Shown: positions 35,777 to 44,571, counted from the first letter of the stretch. The stretch: DNA of 64,000 nt from an uncultured Woeseiaceae bacterium (GCA_947258565.1 CAMYJB010000005.1:108217-172216); one strand, 5' to 3'. Notes: a model not told the origin generated them from the sequence alone. Translations and numbers: made by a program.

Positions 35777-36807
35777 GACCGCTCGCCAAGGCTCTCGGCG
35801 TCGTGATTGCCGCACTCATTGTCGTTAGTGCCGTAGCACTCTGGCAATTCGACCGATTCCTCAATTCGGCCGTCAACGTCCCCGCCGAAGGCGCGAGTTT
35901 CGAGATTGCGCCGGGTACCCCGTTCACGCGTGTCAGCGAGGGACTTGCGGAGCAGGGGATCATCTCGAACCCGACATTGCTGCGCATTTATGCGCGGGTT
36001 TCGGGGAAGGCCGGTTCCGTGCACGCCGGCGAATACTTCATCGAGCCAGGCACCACAACGGCCGGGTTGATGAACCAGTTCACGAGCGGCGACGTACTGC
36101 TTTACTCCTTCACTATCGTCGAGGGCTGGAACCAGTGGGAACTGCTGCGGGCACTGCATGCGCATCCTCAGATCGATGCGCAGATGAGCGAGGAAGAGTG
36201 GCCCGCACTGCTCGAGGAACTGGGCGCCGAGACGGGCCATCCGGAAGGCCTGTTCCTTCCGGAGACGTATCGATTCCCCCGCAATACCAGTGACCGAACC
36301 GTGCTGAAGCAGGCGTACCGGCTGATGCAGACCGTGTTGAGCGAGGAGTGGCCGGAGCGCGCCGAGGACGCCCCCGTCGCGAGTCCTTACGAAGCGCTTA
36401 TCCTCGCCTCGATCGTCGAAAAGGAGACCGCCAGGGTCGATGAGCGCAATCGCATTGCCGGCGTTTTTGCGAGGCGCCTCGAAAAGCGCATGCGGCTGCA
36501 GACCGATCCCACGGTCATCTACGGCATCGGACCGGATTTCAACGGCAATCTCACACGCCGCGACCTCAGAACCGACACGCCCTACAACACGTACACGCGC
36601 GGCGGCCTCCCGCCGACGCCGATCGCGATGCCGGGTCGCGATGCCATTCGCGCTGCACTGCATCCGGCACCCGGCAACGAGCTTTATTTCGTCGCCACCG
36701 GCCTCGGGGATGGCAGCCACAAGTTTTCCGAGACCAAGGCGGAACACGATGCGGCGGTGGCCGAATACCTGCGCCGCCTTAGAAGCAACCGCCAGAAAGG
36801 GATGTAA
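35773..36807 (+). CDS. mltG: Endolytic murein transglycosylase
   Basis: 344 residues from the TTG at 35773 overlapping the pabC stop. One N-terminal membrane helix (about 8-27), a LysM-like subdomain (GTPFTRVSEGLAEQGII) and the YceG catalytic domain with the active-site Glu in SIVEKETARVDERNRIAGVFARRL and QTDPTVIYG, TPYNTYTRGGLPPTPIAMPG. MltG cuts nascent glycan strands and so sets peptidoglycan chain length. The frame is open back to 35686 inside pabC, but family alignment starts at the TTG. Confidence 0.95.
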   Translation: MRPLAKALGVVIAALIVVSAVALWQFDRFLNSAVNVPAEGASFEIAPGTPFTRVSEGLAEQGIISNPTLLRIYARVSGKAGSVHAGEYFIEPGTTTAGLMNQFTSGDVLLYSFTIVEGWNQWELLRALHAHPQIDAQMSEEEWPALLEELGAETGHPEGLFLPETYRFPRNTSDRTVLKQAYRLMQTVLSEEWPERAEDAPVASPYEALILASIVEKETARVDERNRIAGVFARRLEKRMRLQTDPTVIYGIGPDFNGNLTRRDLRTDTPYNTYTRGGLPPTPIAMPGRDAIRAALHPAPGNELYFVATGLGDGSHKFSETKAEHDAAVAEYLRRLRSNRQKGM

Positions 36808-36808
36808 C

Positions 36809-37438
36809 GTGCAGCGCGGGAAATTCATTACGATCGAAGGAATCGAAGGCGTCGGCAAGTCGACCAACATCGACTTCCTTGCCGGGATCATCGAGGCGCA
36901 CGGCTATGCGGTCATGAAGACACGTGAGCCGGGCGGCACGCCCATTGCCGAGGACATACGGCGCATCCTCAAGGAGCACGGTGACGAACCGTTGCCGGAC
37001 GTCGCCGAACTGCTGTTGATGTTCGCGGCGCGCTCTATCAACGTCAACAACGCGATACAGCCGGCGCTCAGTAACGGAACCTGGGTAATAAGCGACCGCT
37101 TTACCGATTCGACACGCGCTTACCAGGGTGGCGGACGCGGTTTTCCGGGCGGCAGCATCGAGTGGCTGGCGGATTTCGTGCACGGTGACCTGCAGCCCGA
37201 CCTCACGATCCTGCTCGATGCGCCGGTCGAAACAGCGATGCAGCGCGCCGACAGGCGCGGCGAACCCGATCGTTTCGAGGTCGAGCGAGCGGAGTTTTTC
37301 GACCGTGTGCGGCAAACCTATCTGCAGCTCGCGGAGAAGGAGCCAGACCGGTTCGTGGTCGTCGACTGCTCCCTGGACCTCGAGTCGGTCCAGGCTGTTA
37401 TTGGCGAGATAGCGGCCGCGCTATTAGCTAATAATTAA
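36809..37438 (+). CDS. tmk: Thymidylate kinase
   Basis: 209 residues from GTG at 36809 (VQRGKFITIEGIEGVGKST). Walker A is IEGVGKST, followed by KTREPGGTPIAEDIR, the DRF motif in ISDRFTDSTRAYQGGGRG and a LID region around RADRRGEPDRFE. It phosphorylates dTMP to dTDP. It begins one base after the mltG stop. The frame extends far upstream inside mltG, but no kinase sequence lies there. Confidence 0.96.
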   Translation: MQRGKFITIEGIEGVGKSTNIDFLAGIIEAHGYAVMKTREPGGTPIAEDIRRILKEHGDEPLPDVAELLLMFAARSINVNNAIQPALSNGTWVISDRFTDSTRAYQGGGRGFPGGSIEWLADFVHGDLQPDLTILLDAPVETAMQRADRRGEPDRFEVERAEFFDRVRQTYLQLAEKEPDRFVVVDCSLDLESVQAVIGEIAAALLANN

Positions 37439-37470
37439 CTTCATAAATTGGATTTAAACTACTATTTTTT

Positions 37471-38466
37471 ATGGATATTATCTGGCATCGAGAATTTGCT
37501 CAGTCCTGGCAGGACCGGATTCGCCACGGCCGGACGCCACACGCGGTATTGCTGGCGGGCCCGGTTGGCGTCGGTAAACGGGCCGCCGCCGCGTGGATCG
37601 CCCGCGACCGCCTGGGGATCGGCGATCAGCCCGCACTGCCCCAGTTTCCGTTCGAGCGGCCCGAACACGCGGACCTGCAGTGGCTCGAGCCCCCGGAGGA
37701 CAAGCAGGGCATCCTGATCGAGCAGGTTCGCCAGCTCGTCAGCAGCCTGCAGCTCACCAGCTACGAGGGGCGCGGCAAAGTCGCCGTGATCGAACCCGCG
37801 AACACGATGACGATCAGTGCCGCGAACAGTCTCCTCAAGACGCTCGAGGAACCCCCGGGCGATGCACTGCTGATACTGGTTGCGGACCGCATCGGGCGTC
37901 TCCCGGCGACCGTGTTCAGCCGCTGCCAGCGCATCGATTTCGCGCCGCCCGGGGAAAGGGAGGGCCTGACCTGGCTGGATCGGCTGCAGCCCGGTGCCCG
38001 GTGGGCCGAAGCCCTGCGGGTCGCAGGGAATGCGCCGCTCGCGGCTATCGACGCGCTCGAGAACCTGGATACGCTGGCCACCCTGAGCCGCGAACTGGGG
38101 TCTGTCGGGGCCGGGAAGCTGTCGCCTGTCGAGGTGGCGGAACGCTGGAGCAAGCTGGAGCCGGCTCTCGTGCTCGACTGGCTCGCGCGGCAGCTGCGGC
38201 AGGGCGTACTGGCACTCGCCGGCGGGCGCGACAGGGCGCCGGGGCTCGCAATTGACGAATCTGTGCTGAAGCGCATGGACAGGCGAAATCTGTTTTGTTA
38301 TCTAGACACTATCAATCGGCTGCGTGGTCAGCCCAAAGGGTCGTACAACGTCCAGCTGACGCTGGAGTCGTTGTTGATCGACTGGGCCGACGGCCTCGCC
38401 GGCGCCGGACCTGACAGAGAAATCGGCGGCATGCGACTGATGCCGACCCCAGAGGTAATGAAATGA
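37471..38466 (+). CDS. holB: DNA polymerase III delta-prime subunit
   Basis: 331 residues, AAA+ clamp-loader subunit. Seen: PHAVLLAGPVGVGKRAAAAW, KVAVIEPANTMTISAANSLLKTLEEPPGD and SRCQRIDF. It aligns with HolB, but the zinc-module cysteines normally found around residues 50-65 (CxxxCxxC-type) are missing and replaced by a proline/phenylalanine-rich stretch, so this protein probably lacks zinc. The usual delta-prime position after tmk and before pilZ supports the call. A short AT-rich gap (37439-37470) precedes it. Confidence 0.93.
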   Translation: MDIIWHREFAQSWQDRIRHGRTPHAVLLAGPVGVGKRAAAAWIARDRLGIGDQPALPQFPFERPEHADLQWLEPPEDKQGILIEQVRQLVSSLQLTSYEGRGKVAVIEPANTMTISAANSLLKTLEEPPGDALLILVADRIGRLPATVFSRCQRIDFAPPGEREGLTWLDRLQPGARWAEALRVAGNAPLAAIDALENLDTLATLSRELGSVGAGKLSPVEVAERWSKLEPALVLDWLARQLRQGVLALAGGRDRAPGLAIDESVLKRMDRRNLFCYLDTINRLRGQPKGSYNVQLTLESLLIDWADGLAGAGPDREIGGMRLMPTPEVMK

Positions 38467-38801
38467 GCAAACCCGGACTGCTGACACTCACGATCAAGGA
38501 CAAGAGCGCCCTGTACCTCGCGTACATGCCGTTCGTCGTCAACGGCGGTCTGTTCATTCCTACTAACAGCTCGTACCGACTGGGCGACGAGGTATTCATG
38601 CTGCTCAACCTGATGGGCGAAGACGAGAAGATCCCGGTAGCCGGCACCGTGATCTGGATGACGCCGAAAGGCGCGCAGGGAAAGCGCACGGCCGGGATCG
38701 GGGTGCAGTTCAGCGACCAGGACCAGGGCAATACCCAGAAGAAGATCGAAACCTATCTCGCCGGCGCCCTGGGCGGCGACAAGCCGACACACACGATGTA
38801 G
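38463..38801 (+). CDS. pilZ: PilZ-domain type IV pilus protein
   Basis: 112 residues matching the founding PilZ protein needed for type IV pilus assembly (FVVNGGLFIPTNSSYRLGDEVFMLL and GIGVQFSDQD). The N-terminal RxxxR c-di-GMP motif is absent, as in true PilZ, which binds the PilB ATPase and FimX instead. It overlaps holB by four bases. The tatD gene often found next is not here. Confidence 0.93.
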   Translation: MSKPGLLTLTIKDKSALYLAYMPFVVNGGLFIPTNSSYRLGDEVFMLLNLMGEDEKIPVAGTVIWMTPKGAQGKRTAGIGVQFSDQDQGNTQKKIETYLAGALGGDKPTHTM

Positions 38802-38865
38802 GGATGCGTCCCCTAGGGGCGCGCGATCCGCGCCAAACCGCTCGCGGTTCAACAACCGCTTACAA

Positions 38866-39912
38866 TCAGCCCTGTTCCTTGTTGATGCCGCCACGCAGTA
38901 CGAACGCCTGGTAGCCGCGCTCGCTGAGAATGTAGGCGCCCGCAGAGCTGCGCCGCCCGGTATCACAGCACACCACGTATTTCTTGGTCTGATCCAGCGT
39001 ATTGAGCTTCAGGCGTATGAAATACAGCGGGATATTGATCGCGCCATCGAGGTGCTGGTTCTCGAATTCGCTCGGCAGACGCACATCGAGCCACTGCCCG
39101 CCACCCTGGATGATCTGCTGCGCCTCCGCGAAGTCGACCCAGTCCAGCATCGGTTCGTTGAGCAGCTTCTTGAAGTCTTCCTTGCCCAGCCGCATGACGC
39201 CGCCGTCGGTCAGCATCGTCACGGTGGCATTGCGCTTGGCATCGGAGATCAGGGCTTCCTCGCCGAAGGTGTCGCCAACCCGCAGTTCCGCGAGCTTGAT
39301 GCCGTCCTTCGACAGCGGCGTCTCGCGAGTGACGAGGGCGCTGCCGCGCGTCAGAACGTAGAAATAGTCGCCTTCGGCGCCCTGCTTGAGGATCACGTCG
39401 CCGGCCTTGTAATTGATCTGCTGCATGCGCATGAAGATGGCCTGGATATTCGCAGGCGGGATCTTGTGGAACGCCTTGGTCTGCAACAGCATCGTCATCC
39501 AGTCTTCGGTGCCGCCGTCGGATTCGCCCTGCAGTTCGGACACTTCGTAGGTGCCCGTCTGGTCCCAGGTCAGCATGACGTCCAGCAAATCGCTGTCGAT
39601 GGATATGAACTGCACGCGATCGCGCGCCTTGGCCGACACGCGCCGCGGAAATATCGGTGATACGGGGTTGCGGGCCGAATTGCTGCCGCCACTTATGGTT
39701 TCGACGGTCTTGCCCTGGTCCAGGAGTTCCAATACGCCCGATACGATGTAGATCGTACGCTTTTCGGTATCGCCTTCCTTGAACAACACCTGCCCGGGGG
39801 ACAGCTCACGAACCTGTACCTTGCGTGCGAGCGCCGCCAGATTGTCCCGTTTGAGACCATCCAGCGGTGAAAACTGCTGCAGTAGCGCGGTGCTGACCGG
39901 CTCGTGTGTCAT
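38866..39912 (-). CDS. Double cyclic-nucleotide-binding domain plus rhodanese fusion protein
   Basis: 348 residues in three parts: a first CNB-like domain (about 10-110, with GQVLFKEGDTEKRTIYIVSG), a second, better conserved CNB domain (about 145-255, with ILKQGAEGDYFYVLTRGSA and VGDTFGEEALISDAKRNATV) and a C-terminal rhodanese domain (about 268-345) with LDVRLPSEFENQHLDGAINIP and the loop VVCCDTGRRSSAG carrying the catalytic Cys. No DNA-binding helix-turn-helix is seen, so it is not a Crp-type regulator. A sulfur-transfer or redox output controlled by a cyclic nucleotide is my inference. Confidence 0.88.
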   Translation of the reverse strand: MTHEPVSTALLQQFSPLDGLKRDNLAALARKVQVRELSPGQVLFKEGDTEKRTIYIVSGVLELLDQGKTVETISGGSNSARNPVSPIFPRRVSAKARDRVQFISIDSDLLDVMLTWDQTGTYEVSELQGESDGGTEDWMTMLLQTKAFHKIPPANIQAIFMRMQQINYKAGDVILKQGAEGDYFYVLTRGSALVTRETPLSKDGIKLAELRVGDTFGEEALISDAKRNATVTMLTDGGVMRLGKEDFKKLLNEPMLDWVDFAEAQQIIQGGGQWLDVRLPSEFENQHLDGAINIPLYFIRLKLNTLDQTKKYVVCCDTGRRSSAGAYILSERGYQAFVLRGGINKEQG

Positions 39913-40091
39913 TCTTTGTCCTGTTACCGTTCTTCGTCGATCGGATGCCTGGCGTCGTCAGATTGCTTTTTGCGCCGCCAAAATCAGCCGCCGCGGGTAT
40001 TCTACCTTCTATTCAATAACTTCCGATACACCCGGCTGCACGCAGCGTGAAGCGGCGCACAGTTTGCGGGCATGGGTGCCGGAAACCGTGA

Positions 40092-42110
40092 TCAGAGCCT
40101 GGAAAAGCCTTCGTGTGGTGTGAACCGCTCCCCATAGCGTTGTGTGAACTCGTGCAACCGGGCGAGCACGTCGTCGACACCGCGTTCGCGCGCGTAATTG
40201 AGCGGACCGCCCCTGAACGGTGCAAATCCGGTACCGAAGATCACGCCGGCATCCAGAAGGTCGTCATCGCTGACGACACCGTCATGCAGGCAGGCGACGG
40301 CTTCGTTGACCATCGGCAGTATCAGCCGGTCCTGCAGGTCCTCGATTGCTGCGGAAGCTCCGGCCGCCGGCTTTACCGCCTTGCCGTTCTCCCAGCGGTA
40401 GAATCCGTGGCCGCTCTTGCGGCCCAGCTGTCCGGCCTCGACCATGTCGGCCAGCTTCTGCGGCACCGGCCTGTTCATCGCAGAGCCCAGTACTTTCGAC
40501 ACGTGCAGGGCAACGTCGATGCCGACGCTGTCGACCAGCTCGACCGGCCCCATCGGCATGCCGAACGCTTCGGCGGCGCGATCGATTTCTGTGAGCGGCA
40601 CCCCGGATTCGGCCAGCTCCATGGCCTCGGCCATGTAGGGCGCAAGTATGCGGTTGACGACAAAACCGGGTGAGCTCATGCATTCGAGCGGCAGCTTGCC
40701 AATACCTTTGACGAAACCGAAGCCGATATCCAGCGCATCCTGTTCGGTGTCTTCGCAGCGAATCACCTCGACAAGCGGCAGCTGCGCGACGGGGTTGAAG
40801 AAGTGCAAGCCGATGAAGCGCTGCGGCGCGTCGAGACCCTCACGCAGGTCCTCGAGCCGAATACTCGACGTGTTCGTCGCGAGTAGCGCCCCGGCCGGCA
40901 TCTTCTCCTGCAGCGACCTGTAAAGAGCCTGCTTGGCCTCGAGATTCTCGAAAATGGCTTCGATGACCAGGTCCGCGCGGGCCGCTCCGACACCATCGAC
41001 GTCGGACTGCAGCCGCTCCGACGCGGCCGCACGCTTCGATGCGTCGCGAATTCGCTTTTCGAACAGCTTCGCCGCGCGCTCCATGGCCGGATCGATGTAC
41101 TTCTGCTCGCGGTCCTGAAGCGTCACGGTATGGCCGCGCAGCGCGCACCATGCGGCTATGTCGCCGCCCATTACACCCGCGCCGACCACGTGCACGTGTG
41201 CGATCTTCTGCGCCGGTTTGCCGCCCTGGCCCTTGAGCTTGTTCTGCAGGAAGAAAACCCGCACGAGATTGCGCGAGGTGCTGGTGCACATGAGCTCGGC
41301 GATCGAGCGCGCCTCGGCCTCATAGCCCGTTTGCGTCGACGCGCCATGACGATACCAGAGATCGATAATCGCGTAGGGCGCCGGATAGTGCTCCTTTCGA
41401 GCCTTGCCCGCGACCTGCTTGATCAGCACGTTGCGGATAAACGGCCTGACGAATCGCCAGCCCATAACGCGCTCGGCAAACGGCGCTTTCTGCTTCGGCG
41501 GCCTGGCGGCAATCATCTCCTGTGCAGCGGCACGCCAGCCGTCCGCGGCCGCTATCCTGTCGACCAGGCCGAGCTTGCGGCCCTTGCCGACGGTGATCGG
41601 CTTGCCGGTCAGCATCAGCTGCATGGCGGGCCGAACGCCGGCGATCTGCACGGCGCGCACCGTACCGCCGAAGCCCGGATGAATACCGAGCTGGACCTCG
41701 GGCAGGCCGAGGATGCGCTTGTCGGTCTCGAGTGCAATGCGGTAGTCGCAGGCCATCGCCAGTTCGAGCCCTCCGCCGAGCGCGAAGCCGTTGAGCGCCG
41801 CCACGGTGGGACAGGGCAGGGCCTCGAGCTGATCGAGGACCTGCTGACCGAGCCGGATCAGCTTGTAGGCCTGCTCCGGGTTCTCGATCGTGGTGAACTC
41901 GTTGATGTCCGCGCCCATTACGAAGCCGTTGCTCTTGCCCGAATGGATTACCACTCCTTTCGGCGGCTGCGTTGCCATCGGCTCGATGAGCTGATGCAGT
42001 TCCGTGAGAACTTCGCCCGAAAGCACGTTGGCGCCGCCGTCGGCCTTGTCGATGCACAGCCAGACGATACCGTCGTCGCCGGTTTCCGATGTCCAGTGTT
42101 TAAGCGTCAT
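40092..42110 (-). CDS. fadJ: Multifunctional fatty-acid oxidation enzyme (enoyl-CoA hydratase / 3-hydroxyacyl-CoA dehydrogenase)
   Basis: About 672 residues from ATG 42110 (MTLKHWTSETG). The N-terminal crotonase domain has ALNGFALGGGLELAMACDYRIA and GLPEVQLGIHPGFGGTVR (catalytic Glu pair); a linker leads to a Rossmann domain HVVGAGVMGGDIAAWCALRG and GLHFFNPVAQLPLVEVI (dehydrogenase His), then C-terminal domains with SPGFVVNRILAPYM and GTGFAPFRGGPL. It performs hydration and NAD-dependent oxidation in beta-oxidation. No thiolase (fadI) is adjacent. Start overlaps the previous gene by four bases. FadJ-like rather than FadB is suggested by length and sequence; this distinction is moderate. Confidence 0.92.
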   Translation of the reverse strand: MTLKHWTSETGDDGIVWLCIDKADGGANVLSGEVLTELHQLIEPMATQPPKGVVIHSGKSNGFVMGADINEFTTIENPEQAYKLIRLGQQVLDQLEALPCPTVAALNGFALGGGLELAMACDYRIALETDKRILGLPEVQLGIHPGFGGTVRAVQIAGVRPAMQLMLTGKPITVGKGRKLGLVDRIAAADGWRAAAQEMIAARPPKQKAPFAERVMGWRFVRPFIRNVLIKQVAGKARKEHYPAPYAIIDLWYRHGASTQTGYEAEARSIAELMCTSTSRNLVRVFFLQNKLKGQGGKPAQKIAHVHVVGAGVMGGDIAAWCALRGHTVTLQDREQKYIDPAMERAAKLFEKRIRDASKRAAASERLQSDVDGVGAARADLVIEAIFENLEAKQALYRSLQEKMPAGALLATNTSSIRLEDLREGLDAPQRFIGLHFFNPVAQLPLVEVIRCEDTEQDALDIGFGFVKGIGKLPLECMSSPGFVVNRILAPYMAEAMELAESGVPLTEIDRAAEAFGMPMGPVELVDSVGIDVALHVSKVLGSAMNRPVPQKLADMVEAGQLGRKSGHGFYRWENGKAVKPAAGASAAIEDLQDRLILPMVNEAVACLHDGVVSDDDLLDAGVIFGTGFAPFRGGPLNYARERGVDDVLARLHEFTQRYGERFTPHEGFSRL

Positions 42111-42850
42111 GATGTTTTTGTCACCTCGAAATCGCATATGAGGGGCAGGTGGTCCGAGAGCCTGACGTCGGGAACGTCGAAGCTGTTCACCGCAATACCG
42201 TCCTGGTACAGCACGAAGTCCAGTTCCTTGCGCGGCGCACGGCTCGGATACGTCGGCAGCCCGTCGACATTGGCCGACTTGAGTCCTGCAGCCCGCATGA
42301 ACAGGTAGATCTCGTTCTCGCCCCAGAAGGTATTGAAATCGCCCGCGACGATGACCGGTTTCTCGGTCGCCTCGATGAGATCGTGCAGGCGCCGCAGCTG
42401 CAGGTGGCGATGCCGGTACTTCAGCGACAGATGCACGAGGAAGACCGCGAATTCCGCCATCTCCAGCTCGATGATCAGGCGCTTGATGCCCGTGTCGAAG
42501 TAGTGAAACTTCTCGCCGTGAACGCGTTGGGCCGCCATGAAGGCGTTGCCCTGCTTGCGCACGATCGGCAGGATCTGGTTGATCGACTTGGAGCCGTACT
42601 TGGTCTCGTACGACGTGTTCATCTGCAGGTCGGTGGCAATCTTCTCGGCCTGGTTGACCATGCGGCTGCGGATGGAGCCGGTATCCACTTCGATAAGCCC
42701 CACGATGTCGGGGTCGACGTCCTTGATGAACCGCGTAATCTCCGGGAGTACGCTCTGATTACCCAGCACGTAGCCCGCACCGGGCAACGGCATGTGCATG
42801 CTGGCACCGCCGCCGACGGCGTATCGAATGTTGTAAAGAAGGAGTCGCAT
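42107..42850 (-). CDS. Endonuclease/exonuclease/phosphatase family protein
   Basis: 247 residues of the EEP fold: LLLYNIRYAV at the start (catalytic Asn), VGLIEVDTGS (metal-binding Glu), VHLSLKYRHRHLQLRRL, VIVAGDFNTFWGENE (Asp/Asn) and the terminal LSDHLPLICDFEV (Asp-His). All catalytic residues are present. Substrate may be a nucleic acid, phospholipid or phosphoinositide-like molecule; it has no signal peptide, so it acts in the cytoplasm. It overlaps the fadJ start by four bases (ATGA) and is divergent from the TIR-like gene. Confidence 0.9.
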   Translation of the reverse strand: MRLLLYNIRYAVGGGASMHMPLPGAGYVLGNQSVLPEITRFIKDVDPDIVGLIEVDTGSIRSRMVNQAEKIATDLQMNTSYETKYGSKSINQILPIVRKQGNAFMAAQRVHGEKFHYFDTGIKRLIIELEMAEFAVFLVHLSLKYRHRHLQLRRLHDLIEATEKPVIVAGDFNTFWGENEIYLFMRAAGLKSANVDGLPTYPSRAPRKELDFVLYQDGIAVNSFDVPDVRLSDHLPLICDFEVTKTS

Positions 42851-42976
42851 GCGCGTCGCTAAGATACCGAAACGCCGCGGGCATGGGAACAGATTACTGC
42901 ATACGTGAACGCAGTCTCACGATACCGGTTCGAATTGGCTAGAATCGTCACTACAGTCCCACGAGCGGAGGCAACG

Positions 42977-43462
42977 GTGTCCGAAAGCAATCCTATACGC
43001 GTGTTCGTGACCCACGCGTTCCAGGAGACGGATGACTACCTGCGGGTATTCGAGTTCCTGGAGAGCGTCGATCGCTTCTTTTATCTCAATGTCAGCAAAC
43101 CCGACAACGTGCCGGAGTCCGGAGGCATCGACGCCATCAAGGAAGAGCTCATCGCACAGATCAAGGAGGCCGAGGCCGTCATCGTCTTGCCGAGCCTCTA
43201 CGAGGAAAAGGAGAGCCTGGCGCGCTTCCTGATGGACGCCGCAGCCGCGAACAATAAGCCGATGATCGCCATCCGGCCTTTCGGCGGACTGCTCGAGACC
43301 CCGCAGGCCGTCGTCGAGCGGGCCGAAGAACACATCGAGTGGAATGACCGGGAGATCGTGGATGCCCTGAAGCGGCAGGCCCGTGGCGAAGACACGGCGC
43401 GATGGGAGACACTTGACTTCCCGGGATGGGATGAGCATGGTGAAATTCAAGAAGAAACATAA
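42977..43462 (+). CDS. Small TIR-like domain protein (ThsB/DUF1863-like)
   Basis: 161 residues from GTG 42977, chosen because GGAGG lies five bases upstream and the fold begins at once (SNPIRVFVTHAFQETDDY). A flavodoxin-like TIR pattern follows: beta-1 RVFVTHAF, IKEELIAQIKEAEAVIVLPSLYEEKESLARFLMDAAAANNKPMIAI. This matches the MTH538-type TIR-like domain found in Thoeris ThsB proteins and in some nucleotide-signal systems. It is alone, without a SIR2 or SLOG effector (ThsA). A -10-like TAGAAT lies about 40 bases upstream. The Glu-rich helix could hold an active-site Glu; NADase activity is unproven. Confidence 0.75.
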   Translation: MSESNPIRVFVTHAFQETDDYLRVFEFLESVDRFFYLNVSKPDNVPESGGIDAIKEELIAQIKEAEAVIVLPSLYEEKESLARFLMDAAAANNKPMIAIRPFGGLLETPQAVVERAEEHIEWNDREIVDALKRQARGEDTARWETLDFPGWDEHGEIQEET

Positions 43463-43494
43463 TTTTATAAAGGTTTCTTAAAGTTACTTATCAA

Positions 43495-44445
43495 ATGCCC
43501 GCCGTGATCGCACACCGAGGTGCCTGCGGCTACCTGCCGGAACACACCTTGCCAGCCAAGGCCATGGCCTACGCGATGGCGGCGGACTTCCTCGAACAGG
43601 ACGTCGTCGTGACGCGAGACGACGAACTCGTGGTACTGCATGACATCCACATCGACCGCGTAACGGATGTTGCTACGCGCTATCCCGGCAGAGCGCGAGA
43701 AGACGGCCGCTACTACGTCCGCGACTTCGACCTGGCAGAAATCCGCACGCTACGCGTGACCGAACGACTCGATAGAGAAGGGCGTCCCGTGTATCCGGGC
43801 CGCTTCCCGCCTCGTACCGGCCATTTTGGCGTGCATACGCTGGCCGAGGAACTCGCGCTGGTTGCCGGACTCAACCGGGCCACGGGCGGAAGAACCGGTG
43901 TCTATCCGGAGATCAAGCGCCCGGCCTGGCACCATGAGCAGGGCGTCGACATCACCGTTGCCATGCTGGAGGTGCTTACAGCACATGGCTACGCCGGGCC
44001 CGAGGACGCCATATTCCTGCAGTGCTTCGATGCGGGCGAGCTCGTGCGAGTGCGCCAGGAGCTTGGCTGCCGCCTGCGTCTCGTCCAGCTGATCGGGGAG
44101 AACAGCTGGGAAGAGTCGGACACGGACTACGTGTACCTGAGCACGGAGGGTGGGCTGGCCGAGCTGGCCGGCACCGTCGATGCCATCGGGCCCTGGGTCA
44201 ACCAGCTCTATATCCGGGGAGCTGCCGGTCAGCCGCCGCGCTCCACCGGGCTGACGGAGCGCGCCCATGAAGCCGGACTCCTGGTGCACCCCTATACGTT
44301 CAGGGCCGACAGCCTCGCGCCGGGTTTCGGCAGCCTCGCGGACATGGTCGGCTTCTTTTGCTCGGATCTCGGCGTTGACGGCCTGTTTACGGACTTTCCC
44401 GACCAGGTCCGGCAATTGCTCAACGGCCGTGCAGACGGGCGCTAA
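43495..44445 (+). CDS. glpQ: Glycerophosphodiester phosphodiesterase
   Basis: 316 residues, GDPD TIM barrel: VIAHRGACGYLPEHTLPA (catalytic His and Glu), FLEQDVVVTRDDELVVLHD (Glu, Asp, His), VYPEIKRPAW (Glu/Lys) and a GLFTDFPDQV end. It hydrolyses glycerophosphodiesters such as glycerophosphocholine to glycerol-3-phosphate. Domain pattern matches GlpQ, but the protein begins directly at the barrel without a signal peptide, so it is probably cytoplasmic unless the start is further upstream. The short upstream region (43463-43494) is AT-rich. Confidence 0.9.
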   Translation: MPAVIAHRGACGYLPEHTLPAKAMAYAMAADFLEQDVVVTRDDELVVLHDIHIDRVTDVATRYPGRAREDGRYYVRDFDLAEIRTLRVTERLDREGRPVYPGRFPPRTGHFGVHTLAEELALVAGLNRATGGRTGVYPEIKRPAWHHEQGVDITVAMLEVLTAHGYAGPEDAIFLQCFDAGELVRVRQELGCRLRLVQLIGENSWEESDTDYVYLSTEGGLAELAGTVDAIGPWVNQLYIRGAAGQPPRSTGLTERAHEAGLLVHPYTFRADSLAPGFGSLADMVGFFCSDLGVDGLFTDFPDQVRQLLNGRADGR

Positions 44446-44571
44446 CCCTACCTGTGTCGGAGTTCGCACTGCGTCGTCTGCGATCGACGCATCCGAGCGA
44501 ACGATTTACGCCGTTTATTGCTCTAATCGGTAGTAGTCTTGCAACCTGCGGCACATGGGACCGGATTCCGA

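Noticed and set aside
36440-36808. N-terminal extension of the thymidylate kinase frame
   Set aside because: The extension lies wholly inside mltG; kinase similarity starts at the GTG at 36809.
35296-36891. 531-codon minus-strand frame opposite pabC/mltG
   Set aside because: Antisense to pabC, mltG and the start of tmk, which carry complete catalytic motifs.
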